The notes under the pieces are model-generated. The model had not been told where the DNA came from. It saw nothing but the letters and a program-made list of their open reading frames with translations, and searched no databases. Position numbers and translations under genes: made by a program. A DNA stretch of 64,000 nt from UBA1479 sp040216635 (GTDB taxonomy: Bacteria > Pseudomonadota > Alphaproteobacteria > Rhodospirillales > Casp-alpha2), in assembly GCA_040216635.1 (NCBI GenBank), contig JAVJOU010000014.1, forward strand, positions 23,826 through 87,825, given 5' to 3'. Below are positions 11,247-20,274 of this stretch, one piece after another. The first letter of the stretch is position 1. Each line of letters starts with the position of its first letter.

Positions 11247-11732
11247 ATGGTTGATCCGAACGAATTCAGAATGGCTCTCGGTTGTTTTGCCTCGGGCGTC
11301 ACGGTCGTTACCGCAGCCGGGGACGAACGGGGGCCGGTGGGCATCACCGTCAGCGCATTTTGCTCGTTGTCACTGGAACCGCCCCTGATTCTGGTTTGTC
11401 TGGACAACCGCACCGGTGCCCTTGCGCAATTTACAGAGCCGGGAGCCGGCTTTGCCGTGAATGTCCTGGCGGCCGATCAACAGCAATTGTCCGAAGCCTT
11501 CGCCGGTCCCCAAACCTTCGACCTTCATGACTGCCCCCATTCCCATGGGGTAGGCGGGGCACCCCTGTTGGACGGGGTTGCTGCGGCGCTGTCCTGCTGC
11601 ATCCACGAAGTACATGACGGCGGCGATCATCGTATCGTCGTCGGACGGGTGGAAAATGTCGTCGTGAACCGCGACAAGGCACCCTTGGTGTATTTTCAAA
11701 GCTCATACCGTGGGTTAAGTGAGCCAAGATAA
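11247..11732 (+). CDS. flavin reductase family protein
   Basis: This is a 161-residue FMN-binding split-barrel protein of the HpaC/RutF type, which reduces FMN or FAD with NAD(P)H, often for a two-component monooxygenase. Family motifs are FASGVTVVTA, PVGITVSAFCSLSLEPPLILV and FAVNVLA. No partner monooxygenase is nearby, so the physiological acceptor is unknown. The stop overlaps the GTG of the next gene by 14 bases, suggesting the two are translated together. Confidence 0.88.
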   Translation: MVDPNEFRMALGCFASGVTVVTAAGDERGPVGITVSAFCSLSLEPPLILVCLDNRTGALAQFTEPGAGFAVNVLAADQQQLSEAFAGPQTFDLHDCPHSHGVGGAPLLDGVAAALSCCIHEVHDGGDHRIVVGRVENVVVNRDKAPLVYFQSSYRGLSEPR

Positions 11733-12498
11733 CACTCGATTTTTGCCCAATTATCCCATCGTCCGCGCGGTGGCGGCGCAGCTTGTCGGCGGCATCGTCA
11801 GCGTTGTCGTGATGGTGTTTCTGCGCAGCCAGGAATGGCCGACGCCACCGGCCACGCTGTGCATCATCTGGGGTGTCGTCGCGGCGATTGCGACTCTGCC
11901 CATGGGATTGGCACGGTGGTGGCTGCCGGTTCAGGCAGCGGCACCGGTTCTGATGTGGGTTGTTCTAAGCCTGCAGCCGCCGGGCTGGATCTTCCCCGTT
12001 GTCTTCGTGATCCTGCTGGCGGTCTATTGGAACGCGGTGGGCGAGGGTGTGCCGCTGTACCTGTCCAATTCCAAGACATGGGCGGCGGTCGAAAAACTGC
12101 TGCCGAAGCGCGAAGGAGGCCGCATGGCCGACCTCGGCAGCGGCCTGGGCGGCACCTTATGGCATCTTTCCGCCGCGCGCCGGGATATGACGTTCACAGG
12201 GTATGAAACAGCCCCCCTGGTGTATCTGTTCACACGCCTGCGGCAGGTCATCGCACCGCGCGGGAACCTGGGCATCCGATTCCTGTCAATCTGGCGGACG
12301 GACTTGGGCGATTTCGATGTGGTCTATTGCTTCCTGTCTCCGGCTCCCATGGAGCGCCTATACGCGAAAGCCAAACGTGAAATGAAGCCGGGCAGCTTGT
12401 TCATTTCAAACAGCTTTCATGTGCCGGACGTGGAGCCCGATGAGATCATCGAAGTGGATGACCGCCGCCGCACGAAACTGCTGATTTTCAGGATGTAG
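11719..12498 (+). CDS. membrane-anchored class I SAM-dependent methyltransferase
   Basis: A 259-residue protein with a GTG start. The first 105 residues contain three or four hydrophobic helices (for example VRAVAAQLVGGIVSVVVMVF and WIFPVVFVILLAVYW). They are followed by a Rossmann-type methyltransferase region with motif I MADLGSGLGGTLWHLSA and an FDVVYCFLSP strand. The soluble part resembles small class I methyltransferases, but the substrate is not apparent. The overlap with the flavin reductase gene implies a shared transcript. The next gene, ilvA, is convergent. Confidence 0.75.
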   Translation: MSQDNTRFLPNYPIVRAVAAQLVGGIVSVVVMVFLRSQEWPTPPATLCIIWGVVAAIATLPMGLARWWLPVQAAAPVLMWVVLSLQPPGWIFPVVFVILLAVYWNAVGEGVPLYLSNSKTWAAVEKLLPKREGGRMADLGSGLGGTLWHLSAARRDMTFTGYETAPLVYLFTRLRQVIAPRGNLGIRFLSIWRTDLGDFDVVYCFLSPAPMERLYAKAKREMKPGSLFISNSFHVPDVEPDEIIEVDDRRRTKLLIFRM

Positions 12499-12524
12499 GT
12501 GGAAGCACGCCGGTTCCGGGAAAA

Positions 12525-13760
12525 TTAGTCCGGACGGTTTGACAGAACCCGTGTCTCGAACCCGGCCTTGCACAAGGCCGCGACGATCTGGCGCACATGT
12601 TCCGCGTCCACCGTCTCGATCACCACGTCCAGCTCCGTGTCGCGGATCGGCCCGTCGGTGAACAGGCGCTGGTGATAGACCTCCAGAATATTGCCGCCCA
12701 GGCCGCCGATCAGGCCAGAAACCTCGGACAACATGCCCGGCCGGTCGCTCATGCCGATGCGCAGGCTGACCATACGCCCGCCGCGCACCAATCCGCGCAA
12801 CAGCACGTTGGACAGCAAACGGGAATCGATGTTTCCGCCGGAAATGATGATCCCCACACGCTTGCCGGCGAACCGTTCCTTGTTGGCGATCAGGGCCGCC
12901 ACACCCGAAGCCCCGGCCCCCTCGGCCACGATCCGCTGCCCTTCGGCAAGGTTCAACACGGCGGCTTCGATTTCGTCTTCGCTTAAGATCAGAATTTCCC
13001 GGACGTATTTTTCGATGATCGGCTGTGTGATGTCGCCGGGGGTTTTGACCGCGATGCCTTCGGCGATGGTGATTCCGCCGCCGGTCGGCGTCTCGCCGTT
13101 CAGGGCCTTCGCCATGGAGGGATACAGCGCCGTCTGACAGCCGATCATGTCGATATCCGGATTCAGGGCATGGGCCGCGATGGCGCAGCCCGCCATCAGG
13201 CCGCCGCCGCCGATCGGCACGATCATGGCGTCCAGATCCGGCACGTCTTCCATCAGTTCCAAAGCCACCGTGCCCTGGCCGGCGATGACATGCGGGTCGT
13301 CGAAGGGCGCGATAAAGATCTTGCCCGTCGCCTCGGCATGGGCCAGGGCCGCTTCCCGTGCCGCATTGAAATCGACGCCTTCCAAAACGACCTTGGCACC
13401 CAGGTCCTCGGTCCGGCCGACCTTGGTGAACGGCGTGCCTTCGGGCATATAGATGGTCGCCGCGATCTCCAGCCGCCCGGCGTGATAGGCCACGCCCTGG
13501 GCATGGTTGCCCGCCGATGCCGCGACCACGCCGCGCGCCCGTTCATCATCGGTCAGGCTGTTCAACTTGATGCCGGCACCGCGAACCTTGAACGATCCCG
13601 TGACCTGCAGGTTTTCAAGCTTAAGGAAAACCTCGGCCCCGACCGCCCGTGACAGACGCCGGACCGGCACCGCGGGCGTGCGGATAATCTCGCCTTCCAA
13701 CAAACCGGCGGCTTGGCGGATGGTGTCGATTGTCGGCAAAGGTGCTTCGTTAACTGTCAT
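12525..13760 (-). CDS. ilvA: threonine ammonia-lyase with C-terminal ACT domain
   Basis: The PLP enzyme deaminates threonine to 2-oxobutanoate, the entry to isoleucine synthesis. The catalytic domain shows the PLP lysine in TGSFKVRGA, a substrate loop SAGNHAQGVAYHA and the phosphate-binding IGGGGLMAGCA. A single ACT-like domain occupies about residues 330-411 (SLRIGMSDRPGMLSEVSGLIGGLGG). The 411-residue single-ACT form is common in alphaproteobacteria and is shorter than the E. coli biosynthetic enzyme, which has two such domains. Confidence 0.94.
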   Translation of the reverse strand: MTVNEAPLPTIDTIRQAAGLLEGEIIRTPAVPVRRLSRAVGAEVFLKLENLQVTGSFKVRGAGIKLNSLTDDERARGVVAASAGNHAQGVAYHAGRLEIAATIYMPEGTPFTKVGRTEDLGAKVVLEGVDFNAAREAALAHAEATGKIFIAPFDDPHVIAGQGTVALELMEDVPDLDAMIVPIGGGGLMAGCAIAAHALNPDIDMIGCQTALYPSMAKALNGETPTGGGITIAEGIAVKTPGDITQPIIEKYVREILILSEDEIEAAVLNLAEGQRIVAEGAGASGVAALIANKERFAGKRVGIIISGGNIDSRLLSNVLLRGLVRGGRMVSLRIGMSDRPGMLSEVSGLIGGLGGNILEVYHQRLFTDGPIRDTELDVVIETVDAEHVRQIVAALCKAGFETRVLSNRPD

Positions 13761-13809
13761 CGGGTTTGGTCCGTTTCGGAATTGATCAGGCGCCGTTCTA
13801 CACGCTTGT

Positions 13810-16143
13810 TCAGTCTATTGGCAGGATTTTCAGAACCGCGCCCAAATCGGTCTGCGGACCCATCGTCAGATACCCGCCGTCACGCCAGGTCTCAATCAGA
13901 TCGCGGTAGCGGGAACTGAGCGGATTACCCGACTGGCCGGTCGCGATCATGAAGCGCGATGCATCCGGATCGTCCAAATCGAAAACGGCCCGCAACCCAG
14001 CACCGTGGCGATGCTGAAAGGGGGCTTCCTTGCGGCCCAACCACATCGTCCCCCGGTTCAGGGTGTCGTTGCCGCCGTCAGTGGCGATCTCGATCGCCGA
14101 CCAGCCGGCAAGCACCGGCAGGTGGGAGAACACGGGATGTTCGAACCGGGCAACGTGGACATCGCCCCAAACGGCCGTTCGGCCCAAGTTCCGGTCTATT
14201 TCACGAAGCGCCCGGGTGGATTCCTGAACCGCACGAACGACGGCATCGGCACAGGTTTCCACCCGGTCTGACGTGCCGACGTCATCGCACCAGCGACGAT
14301 TTTCGGTCAGGGCGCGGGAAACGGCACGGACACGCAGACCGTGCCACCGGTCGAACACCGCGTCCCCCAATTCATCAGCGAAGATCGCCTGCTTCAGCTT
14401 AAGGGCCCAGGTCATGAAGATCAGCGGTTCGCGTTGATGCCGGTCCATCCGGCCGTTCCAGCGCGCCAGGGCCAGAGCATCCGGTCTTTGCGCGGCTGCG
14501 CCGTCCAGTTGCCCAAGGGCCAAGGGGATCAGATCCCGCGCCGTTACCGAGACGATATCCCCTTGCGGGGCGACGGCATCGGGGTTGTCGCCCGCAAGGA
14601 CCTCCGCCAGGCGCCGGGCACGGAACGGCGGTGGCCAGTCCGCCGCGATGTCGAACGGAAACCCCGGCGGCGTGACCTTGTTGTTGGCGTTCAGAAGCAC
14701 ACCGCCCGGCGGATTGGCATAGCGCGGCATCAGCGAAGGCGGAACATATCCCGCGTGACCGACCGGCCCTTGGACCCGTGCCAGGGGCACACGGCCGTCG
14801 CCGCGCCGTCGTTCGGGTATCCGGCCCGTGGTGATCATGCCGATGTCCCCGGACCGGGTCGCATACATGACGTTCTGCACGGGAGCGTGAAACAGGCGCA
14901 GCGCCGCCGCGATGTCCTCGGCCGATCTGGCCTGGTTGAGCGCCATCGTGGCTTCCGGCGTGCGGTCGTCGATATCGAGATAGGGCGCCGTCAGCGTTAC
15001 CGGACGGCCTTCGCCTGCATCGGTTATGACCGGGCCCTCCGGCGTTTCCAGAACCTGAAGCGTTTCCGGATCGGCGCCGCGCACCTGGATGGCCTCGTTG
15101 CGCACGCGGAATTCCGCCGTGCCGCCGTCACCGTCCGTCCGGTAGGCGAAGGACTTACCCTCGACGGGTGTCTCGACGATCAGGTCTTCCGTATCGGCCC
15201 CCGTGGTCGTGAAGCCCCAGGCGACATGACCGTTATGACCGATCATCATGAACGGCACGCCGGGCACCGTGGCCCCGGCAAGAACACCGTCTGGACCTTC
15301 AAGCCGCGCCAGGTACCACAGGATCGGCGCCCGGAATTCCAGGTGGGGATCGTTGGCTAGAACGGGTGCCCCCGTGGCCGTGCGCATGCTCGCAAGCGCC
15401 CAGGCGTTGGACGCGGTGCCGGGGGCACCTTGGGTGCGCGGGTCCCAATTCATATCAGGGAAAGCAGCCAATCCCGCCGCTCCGGGCACGGTTGGAAAGG
15501 CCGTCGGCGCGTCACCGGGATAGGGCGGCCACAGGAAATCGACCTGTTCCGGCGATAACTTCGTAAGCATGTCCAGGCGCAGCCGTTCCGTCCGCCAGTT
15601 ATTGGCGAGCCGCACCGCCATCAACTTGCCCCAGACAAGGCTGTCCGCCGGACGCCAGGGCTCCGGCGAATGGCGCAGGGCCAGGAATTCCACCGTGCGC
15701 GGCCAGATCGCCTGATCGATCCAGGCATTGACCCCGTCGGCATAAGCCTTGAGGCGCGCCTTCAGCGTGGGCGGTGCCGTCGCGGCCTGGGCCTCGGCAA
15801 GTTTGTAAAGCCCCAGTTTGCGTATGTAGCGGTCCGTGCCCAGAGCTCCCGGGCCCAACATCTCCGACAACCGTCCGGCCCCGGCGCGGCGCATCAACTC
15901 CATCTGAAAGAACCGGTCCTGGGCATGGGCAAAGCCGAGCGCGAAGAAGGCGTCATTCCAGCTTTCGGCGCGGATCGTCGGCACGCCGTGACCGTCGCGG
16001 ATCACCGTTGCGGGACGCGCAATCCCTGTTAGAGCTAAGGTTCCCTCGGTCTTCGGCAGGGTCGAAAAAAGCAGAACCGCGGGCACGGCGAGCACCGACA
16101 CCAGGGCCACCGGCAGGATGAACTTCAGACGTGAACGCCGCAT
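13810..16143 (-). CDS. penicillin acylase family protein (Ntn hydrolase)
   Basis: A secreted or periplasmic Ntn hydrolase that would be processed into alpha and beta chains. ATG 16143 gives RRSRLKFILPVALVSVLAVP, a signal anchor; an in-frame ATG lies 13 codons earlier at 16182. The alpha part has DGHGVPTIRAES and ALGFAHAQDRFFQMELMRR. The autocatalytic serine is Ser245 in GTASNAWALASMRTATG, preceding VLANDPHLEF. Members hydrolyse penicillin G, cephalosporins, acyl-homoserine lactones or other amides; specificity cannot be read here. It is divergent from the CoA-transferase gene. Confidence 0.9.
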   Translation of the reverse strand: MRRSRLKFILPVALVSVLAVPAVLLFSTLPKTEGTLALTGIARPATVIRDGHGVPTIRAESWNDAFFALGFAHAQDRFFQMELMRRAGAGRLSEMLGPGALGTDRYIRKLGLYKLAEAQAATAPPTLKARLKAYADGVNAWIDQAIWPRTVEFLALRHSPEPWRPADSLVWGKLMAVRLANNWRTERLRLDMLTKLSPEQVDFLWPPYPGDAPTAFPTVPGAAGLAAFPDMNWDPRTQGAPGTASNAWALASMRTATGAPVLANDPHLEFRAPILWYLARLEGPDGVLAGATVPGVPFMMIGHNGHVAWGFTTTGADTEDLIVETPVEGKSFAYRTDGDGGTAEFRVRNEAIQVRGADPETLQVLETPEGPVITDAGEGRPVTLTAPYLDIDDRTPEATMALNQARSAEDIAAALRLFHAPVQNVMYATRSGDIGMITTGRIPERRRGDGRVPLARVQGPVGHAGYVPPSLMPRYANPPGGVLLNANNKVTPPGFPFDIAADWPPPFRARRLAEVLAGDNPDAVAPQGDIVSVTARDLIPLALGQLDGAAAQRPDALALARWNGRMDRHQREPLIFMTWALKLKQAIFADELGDAVFDRWHGLRVRAVSRALTENRRWCDDVGTSDRVETCADAVVRAVQESTRALREIDRNLGRTAVWGDVHVARFEHPVFSHLPVLAGWSAIEIATDGGNDTLNRGTMWLGRKEAPFQHRHGAGLRAVFDLDDPDASRFMIATGQSGNPLSSRYRDLIETWRDGGYLTMGPQTDLGAVLKILPID

Positions 16144-16318
16144 GGCACAGCCGTCTTGGGGGAAAATTTCGACCCGCCGCATTGCGAGGGGTCTGTCTTG
16201 GCGTTATACATCGCGCGAAATAGACCTTGCGCCGGAACCCGGTCAATTCGGGGACCGGACGGACCCAACCATCGTCTGCCGCCCACAATAGGGCGCGACC
16301 AACAAAAGGAAACAGTAC

Positions 16319-17536
16319 ATGTCCGGACCCTTGAGCGGCCTTCGGGTTTTCGATCTGACCCGCATTCTGGCGGGGCCCTCCTGCACGCAGATTCTCGGCG
16401 ACCTGGGCGCCGACGTGATCAAGGTGGAAATGCCCGGCAAGGGCGATGATACGCGCGGCTTCGCACCGCCCTATCTGAAGGACGGCGAGGGCCAGGACAC
16501 GGATCAAAGCGCTTATTTCACCTGCGCCAACCGCAACAAGCGGTCCATCACCCTGGACCTGACCAAGCCCGAGGGCGTGGACTTGGCCAAGAAGATGATC
16601 GCCAAATCCGATGTGCTGGTCGAAAACTTCAAGACCGGCGGCCTGGCCAAATACGGTTTGGCCTACGATCAGTTGAAGGACGACAACCCGGGCCTGGTCT
16701 ATTGCTCGGTCACCGGTTTCGGCCATACGGGCCCCTATGCGGCGCGTCCCGGCTATGACGTGCTGATCCAGGGCATGGGCGGCTTCATGAGCGTCACGGG
16801 CGATCCCGATGGCGACCCGCAGAAAGCCGGCATTCCCATTTCCGACCTCATCGCCGGCATGTATGCCGCCGTCGGCATCAACGCCGCCCTGCGTCATCGG
16901 GAAGTCACCGGCGAAGGCCAGCACATCGATATCGGCATGCTGGACACCACGGCGGCCATTTTGTCGATCCAGGGGGCGAACTATCTGGCAAGCGGCGAAA
17001 ACCCGCCTCGCCTGGGCAACGGCCACCCAAACATCGTGCCTTATCAGTCTTTCCCCACCGCCGACGGCGATATCATTCTGGCTGTCGGCAATGACGGGCA
17101 GTTCCAGCGGTTCTGTCAGGTCGCGGGCTGTGAACATCTGGCGGAAGACCCGAAATTCGCGACCAATGCCGGGCGCGTATCCAACCGGGACGAAATCGTC
17201 GGCCTGTTGAAGCCGATCGTCGCCGCCAAGCCGTCGGAATTTTGGTTGACAGAGCTGGAAAAGAACAACGTCAGCTGCGGGCCCATCAACCGCCTGGATC
17301 AGGTCTTTTCCGACCCGCAGTTCCTGGCCCGTGGCATGCGTCTCGACATGCCGCATCCGAAGACCGGCACCAAGCCCGTCAGCATGGTCGCAAGCCCGCT
17401 TAAGTTCTCGAAATCACAGGTCGACTACCGCATGGCGCCGCCGGTTCTGGGCCAGCACACGGAAGACGTTCTGGGCGAGGTCCTGGGCCTGAGCGAAGAT
17501 GAAGTCGCCAAGCTGCGCGACGACGGCGTGATCTAA
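16319..17536 (+). CDS. CaiB/BaiF (family III) CoA-transferase
   Basis: Family III CoA-transferases move CoA between carboxylic acids through an aspartyl-CoA thioester. The 405-residue protein has the N-terminal LSGLRVFDLTRILAGPSCTQILGDLGADVIKVE signature (in pieces), NRNKRSITLDL, and the probable catalytic Asp176 in GIPISDLIAGMYAAVG. The substrate is not evident. An alpha/beta hydrolase follows 24 bases downstream on the same strand, which suggests a two-gene unit acting on CoA esters or related compounds. Confidence 0.93.
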   Translation: MSGPLSGLRVFDLTRILAGPSCTQILGDLGADVIKVEMPGKGDDTRGFAPPYLKDGEGQDTDQSAYFTCANRNKRSITLDLTKPEGVDLAKKMIAKSDVLVENFKTGGLAKYGLAYDQLKDDNPGLVYCSVTGFGHTGPYAARPGYDVLIQGMGGFMSVTGDPDGDPQKAGIPISDLIAGMYAAVGINAALRHREVTGEGQHIDIGMLDTTAAILSIQGANYLASGENPPRLGNGHPNIVPYQSFPTADGDIILAVGNDGQFQRFCQVAGCEHLAEDPKFATNAGRVSNRDEIVGLLKPIVAAKPSEFWLTELEKNNVSCGPINRLDQVFSDPQFLARGMRLDMPHPKTGTKPVSMVASPLKFSKSQVDYRMAPPVLGQHTEDVLGEVLGLSEDEVAKLRDDGVI

Positions 17537-17560
17537 GCATCCAAAGGGCGGAGAGAGATC

Positions 17561-18403
17561 ATGGAGCGTAAGTCCTTCCTTGGTCTCTCCGCCTCGGGTG
17601 CGTTTCATCGCATCAATTATTGGCAACAGGGGCCGTCCGACGGTCCCGTGCTGCTGTGCGTCCATGGCTTGACGCGTAACGGCCGGGATTTCGATGCCGT
17701 TGCCGACCGGTTTGCCGGCCGCTGGCGCGTCGTCTGCCCGGATATCGTCGGGCGCGGCGACAGCGACCGCCTGGCCAATCCCGATCTGTACGGTTATCCG
17801 CAATATCTGTCCGACCTGACGGCCCTGATCGCGCGCCTGAACGTGGACAAGGTTGCCTGGCTGGGCACGTCCATGGGGGCGTTGTTGGGCATGTTCATGG
17901 CGGCGGGGCAGGGCACGCCGGTGGAACGCCTGCTGATGAACGACGCCGGCCCCTTGGTCACCAAGGAATCCCTGCAACGCATCGCAGCTTATCTGGGGAA
18001 TGCCCCCGATTTCTCCGACATGGCCCAGGCCGAAGCCTATATCCGCCAGGTTCACGCACCCTTCGGCCCGCTGACGGATGAGCAATGGGCCCATCTGGCC
18101 CGGCACAGCGTTCATGAAAACGGGGAAGGCCGGTTCGTTCTTAAGTATGATCCGGCCATCGCCAAACCGTTCCAAGGGGCGGTCGATCAGGATTTGGTGC
18201 TGTGGCCCGTATGGAATGCGGTGACCTGTCCCGTGACCGTGATCCGGGGCGCTGAATCCGATCTGTTGACGGCGGAAACAGCTGTGGAAATGGGCGAGCG
18301 GGGCCCCCGGGCAAAGGTTCATGAGGTTGCCGGCGTCGGGCATGCCCCGGCGTTGATGTCGGCGGATCAGCTCGATCTGGTCGAGGCCTGGCTTCAAGAT
18401 TAG
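17561..18403 (+). CDS. alpha/beta hydrolase
   Basis: A 280-residue alpha/beta-fold hydrolase. It has the oxyanion segment CVHGLTRNGRDFD, the nucleophile elbow GTSMG with Ser104, an acid residue in VIRGAESDLLT and a final histidine in GVGHAPALM. The start ATG follows GGAGAGAG. It lies just after the CoA-transferase gene and before cheW. The fold gives an esterase, thioesterase or C-C hydrolase activity; which one is not decided by the sequence. Confidence 0.88.
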   Translation: MERKSFLGLSASGAFHRINYWQQGPSDGPVLLCVHGLTRNGRDFDAVADRFAGRWRVVCPDIVGRGDSDRLANPDLYGYPQYLSDLTALIARLNVDKVAWLGTSMGALLGMFMAAGQGTPVERLLMNDAGPLVTKESLQRIAAYLGNAPDFSDMAQAEAYIRQVHAPFGPLTDEQWAHLARHSVHENGEGRFVLKYDPAIAKPFQGAVDQDLVLWPVWNAVTCPVTVIRGAESDLLTAETAVEMGERGPRAKVHEVAGVGHAPALMSADQLDLVEAWLQD

Positions 18404-18457
18404 CCATACCTTTGGAACCACGCCGTTTTTTCTAACGGACACATACCTTTGTCTGTA

Positions 18458-18486
18458 TTGAATAACACCCTGACGCCGAATACTAT
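18458..18486 (+). promoter_or_regulatory. candidate sigma-70 promoter for cheW
   Basis: TTGAAT at 18458-18463 and TACTAT at 18481-18486 are separated by 17 bases, and the predicted start is about 60 bases before the cheW ATG. Found by eye in the 152-base gap after the hydrolase gene. Confidence 0.5.
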
Positions 18487-18555
18487 GCAGCGTCCTTAAA
18501 GGCCGAACGGCACGGCATCGTGCAAGTTTTCGGCGGAAATCTGGGAGTGCTCGAA

Positions 18556-19071
18556 ATGGCGGAAGTTCAAGCAGCTAATTCCTCCCGCGCATTGCGCGAA
18601 GCGGATAACCACAATCTTACGACCCACCCGGGCGAGGATCTGGACGATTTCGTCTCTTTCCGGATCAAGAAACAGCTGTTCGGCATTCCCGTTCTGATGG
18701 TTCAGGATATCCTGACTCCTGACCGCATCGCTTCGATCCCACTGGCACCACCGGAAGTCCGGGGCTCCATCAACCTGCGCGGACGTATCGTGACCGTCAT
18801 CGATGTGCGGGTGCGCCTGGGCCTGCCGGCCAGTACGGTCGCGTCCGATGAAGCCATGGGGGTGACGGTCGAACACGAACACGAGCTGTATACCCTTCTG
18901 GTCGACAGCATCGGCGACGTGGTCAGCCTGTCCAACGAGCTGTATGAGCGCAATCCCGCCACGCTCGACCCGCTGTGGCGCGAATTTTCCAATGGTGTCT
19001 ATCGTTTGGAAGGCGAGTTGATGGTGGTGCTGGATGTGCACCGCCTGCTCAACATCTCGGGCCGCATCTGA
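18556..19071 (+). CDS. cheW: chemotaxis coupling protein CheW-like
   Basis: CheW links chemoreceptors to the CheA kinase. ATG 18556 is chosen because GGGAG lies eight bases before it; the frame also opens at a GTG at 18520. The 171 residues include one CheW domain: FVSFRIKKQLFGIPVLMVQDIL, APPEVRGSINLRGRIVTVIDVR and the C-terminal VLDVHRLL. About 30 N-terminal residues are extra and polar. No cheA, cheY or receptor gene is adjacent, so this is an orphan locus. It is convergent with hemB. Confidence 0.92.
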   Translation: MAEVQAANSSRALREADNHNLTTHPGEDLDDFVSFRIKKQLFGIPVLMVQDILTPDRIASIPLAPPEVRGSINLRGRIVTVIDVRVRLGLPASTVASDEAMGVTVEHEHELYTLLVDSIGDVVSLSNELYERNPATLDPLWREFSNGVYRLEGELMVVLDVHRLLNISGRI

Positions 19072-19096
19072 CGGTCCCGGCAGCGGCCGGAACCCA

Positions 19097-20086
19097 TTAT
19101 TCGTTGATCAACCTTGCCACGTCCTTGGCCGCATAGGTCAGGATGGCATCCGCGCCCGCGCGCTTGAATGACATCATGGTCTCGACCAGGACCTTGTCGT
19201 AATCCAGCCAGCCCGCGTCGCCCGCACCCCGCAACATGGCGTACTCGCCCGACACGTTGTAGGCGAAGGTCGGCATCTGGAACTTTTCCTTCACCATGCG
19301 CACCACGTCCAGATAGGGCAGGCCGGGCTTGACCATGACCATGTCGGCCCCTTCCTCGACATCCAGGGCGACCTCCCACATGGCTTCGTCCACATTGGCG
19401 GGATTGATCTGATAGGTCGCCTTGTCGCCTTTGAGGGCGCCCTTTGATCCCACGGCATCGCGGAACGGGCCGTAGAACCCGGATGCGAACTTGGCTGCAT
19501 AGGCCAGCACGGCAACCTGTTGATGCCCCGCACCGTCCAAGGCATCCCGAATGGCGGCGATGCGCCCGTCCATCATGTCCGAGGGTGCTATGATGTCGCA
19601 TCCGGCTTCGGCCTGGACCAGGGATTGTTTGATCAGAACCTCGACCGTTTCGTCGTTAAGGATGATCCCGTCCCGGACCAAGCCGTCGTGCCCGTCCGAA
19701 TTGAAAGGATCAAGGGCGACATCGCAGACAACGCCGACATCCGGCACCGCGGCCTTGGCGGCACGCACCGCCCGGCACACCAAGTTGTCCGGATTATAGG
19801 CTTCCTTGGCATCCGGGGTTTTCAGGCTGTCGTCCGTATAAGGAAACAGGGCCACGGCAGGAATACCCAGTTCACGCGCATCCTCGACCGCACCGGCCAG
19901 AAGATCGACGGACAGGCGCTCGACCCCCGGCATGGACGGCACCGGTTCGCGCTTGTTTTCGCCCTCGACCACGAACACGGGCCAGATCAGGTCGTCCGCC
20001 GACAGGCGGTGTTCGGCGACAAGCCGGCGGATCCAGGGCTCGCGCCGGTTGCGGCGCATGCGCTTGCGGGGAAAACTGGCGGCCAT
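19097..20086 (-). CDS. hemB: delta-aminolevulinic acid dehydratase (porphobilinogen synthase)
   Basis: HemB condenses two 5-aminolevulinates to porphobilinogen in haem and corrin synthesis. The 329-residue protein has the Schiff-base lysines in YAAKFASGFYGPFRDA and VKPGLPYLD. The DVALDPFNSDGHDGLV segment replaces the cysteine-rich zinc site of the yeast/E. coli type, pointing to the magnesium-dependent form, as is usual in alphaproteobacteria. It is divergent from icmF, a B12 enzyme, across a 188-base gap. Confidence 0.96.
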   Translation of the reverse strand: MAASFPRKRMRRNRREPWIRRLVAEHRLSADDLIWPVFVVEGENKREPVPSMPGVERLSVDLLAGAVEDARELGIPAVALFPYTDDSLKTPDAKEAYNPDNLVCRAVRAAKAAVPDVGVVCDVALDPFNSDGHDGLVRDGIILNDETVEVLIKQSLVQAEAGCDIIAPSDMMDGRIAAIRDALDGAGHQQVAVLAYAAKFASGFYGPFRDAVGSKGALKGDKATYQINPANVDEAMWEVALDVEEGADMVMVKPGLPYLDVVRMVKEKFQMPTFAYNVSGEYAMLRGAGDAGWLDYDKVLVETMMSFKRAGADAILTYAAKDVARLINE

Positions 20087-20220
20087 CGGTGGTTTCCGTT
20101 CGGTATTGTTGGCTGGCGTAGGGGGTGTTGAGCCGACAAAATCCCTTGAGGATGGGGGAAAGTCAACGCTTCTGACGGCACAAAGACAGGGATTGGTCCC
20201 TTTACCGGGGACGGGAATTG

Positions 20221-20238
20221 GTTTACGTTTACGTAAAC
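20221..20238. promoter_or_regulatory. LiuR-like operator palindrome before icmF
   Basis: GTTTACGTTTACGTAAAC is a perfect inverted repeat with 8-base arms (GTTTACGT / ACGTAAAC) around TT. It lies 37 bases before the icmF start in the hemB-icmF gap. From memory it matches the motif described for LiuR, a MerR-family repressor of branched-chain amino acid and acyl-CoA catabolism in proteobacteria. That fits the product encoded downstream. Confidence 0.6.
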
Positions 20239-20274
20239 GGAAACTAAGCCTTCATTGGGATTGGAAACACCGCC

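Noticed and set aside
15953..17356. A 467-residue minus-strand frame across the CoA-transferase gene
   Set aside because: Overlaps two well-supported genes and shows no protein family features.
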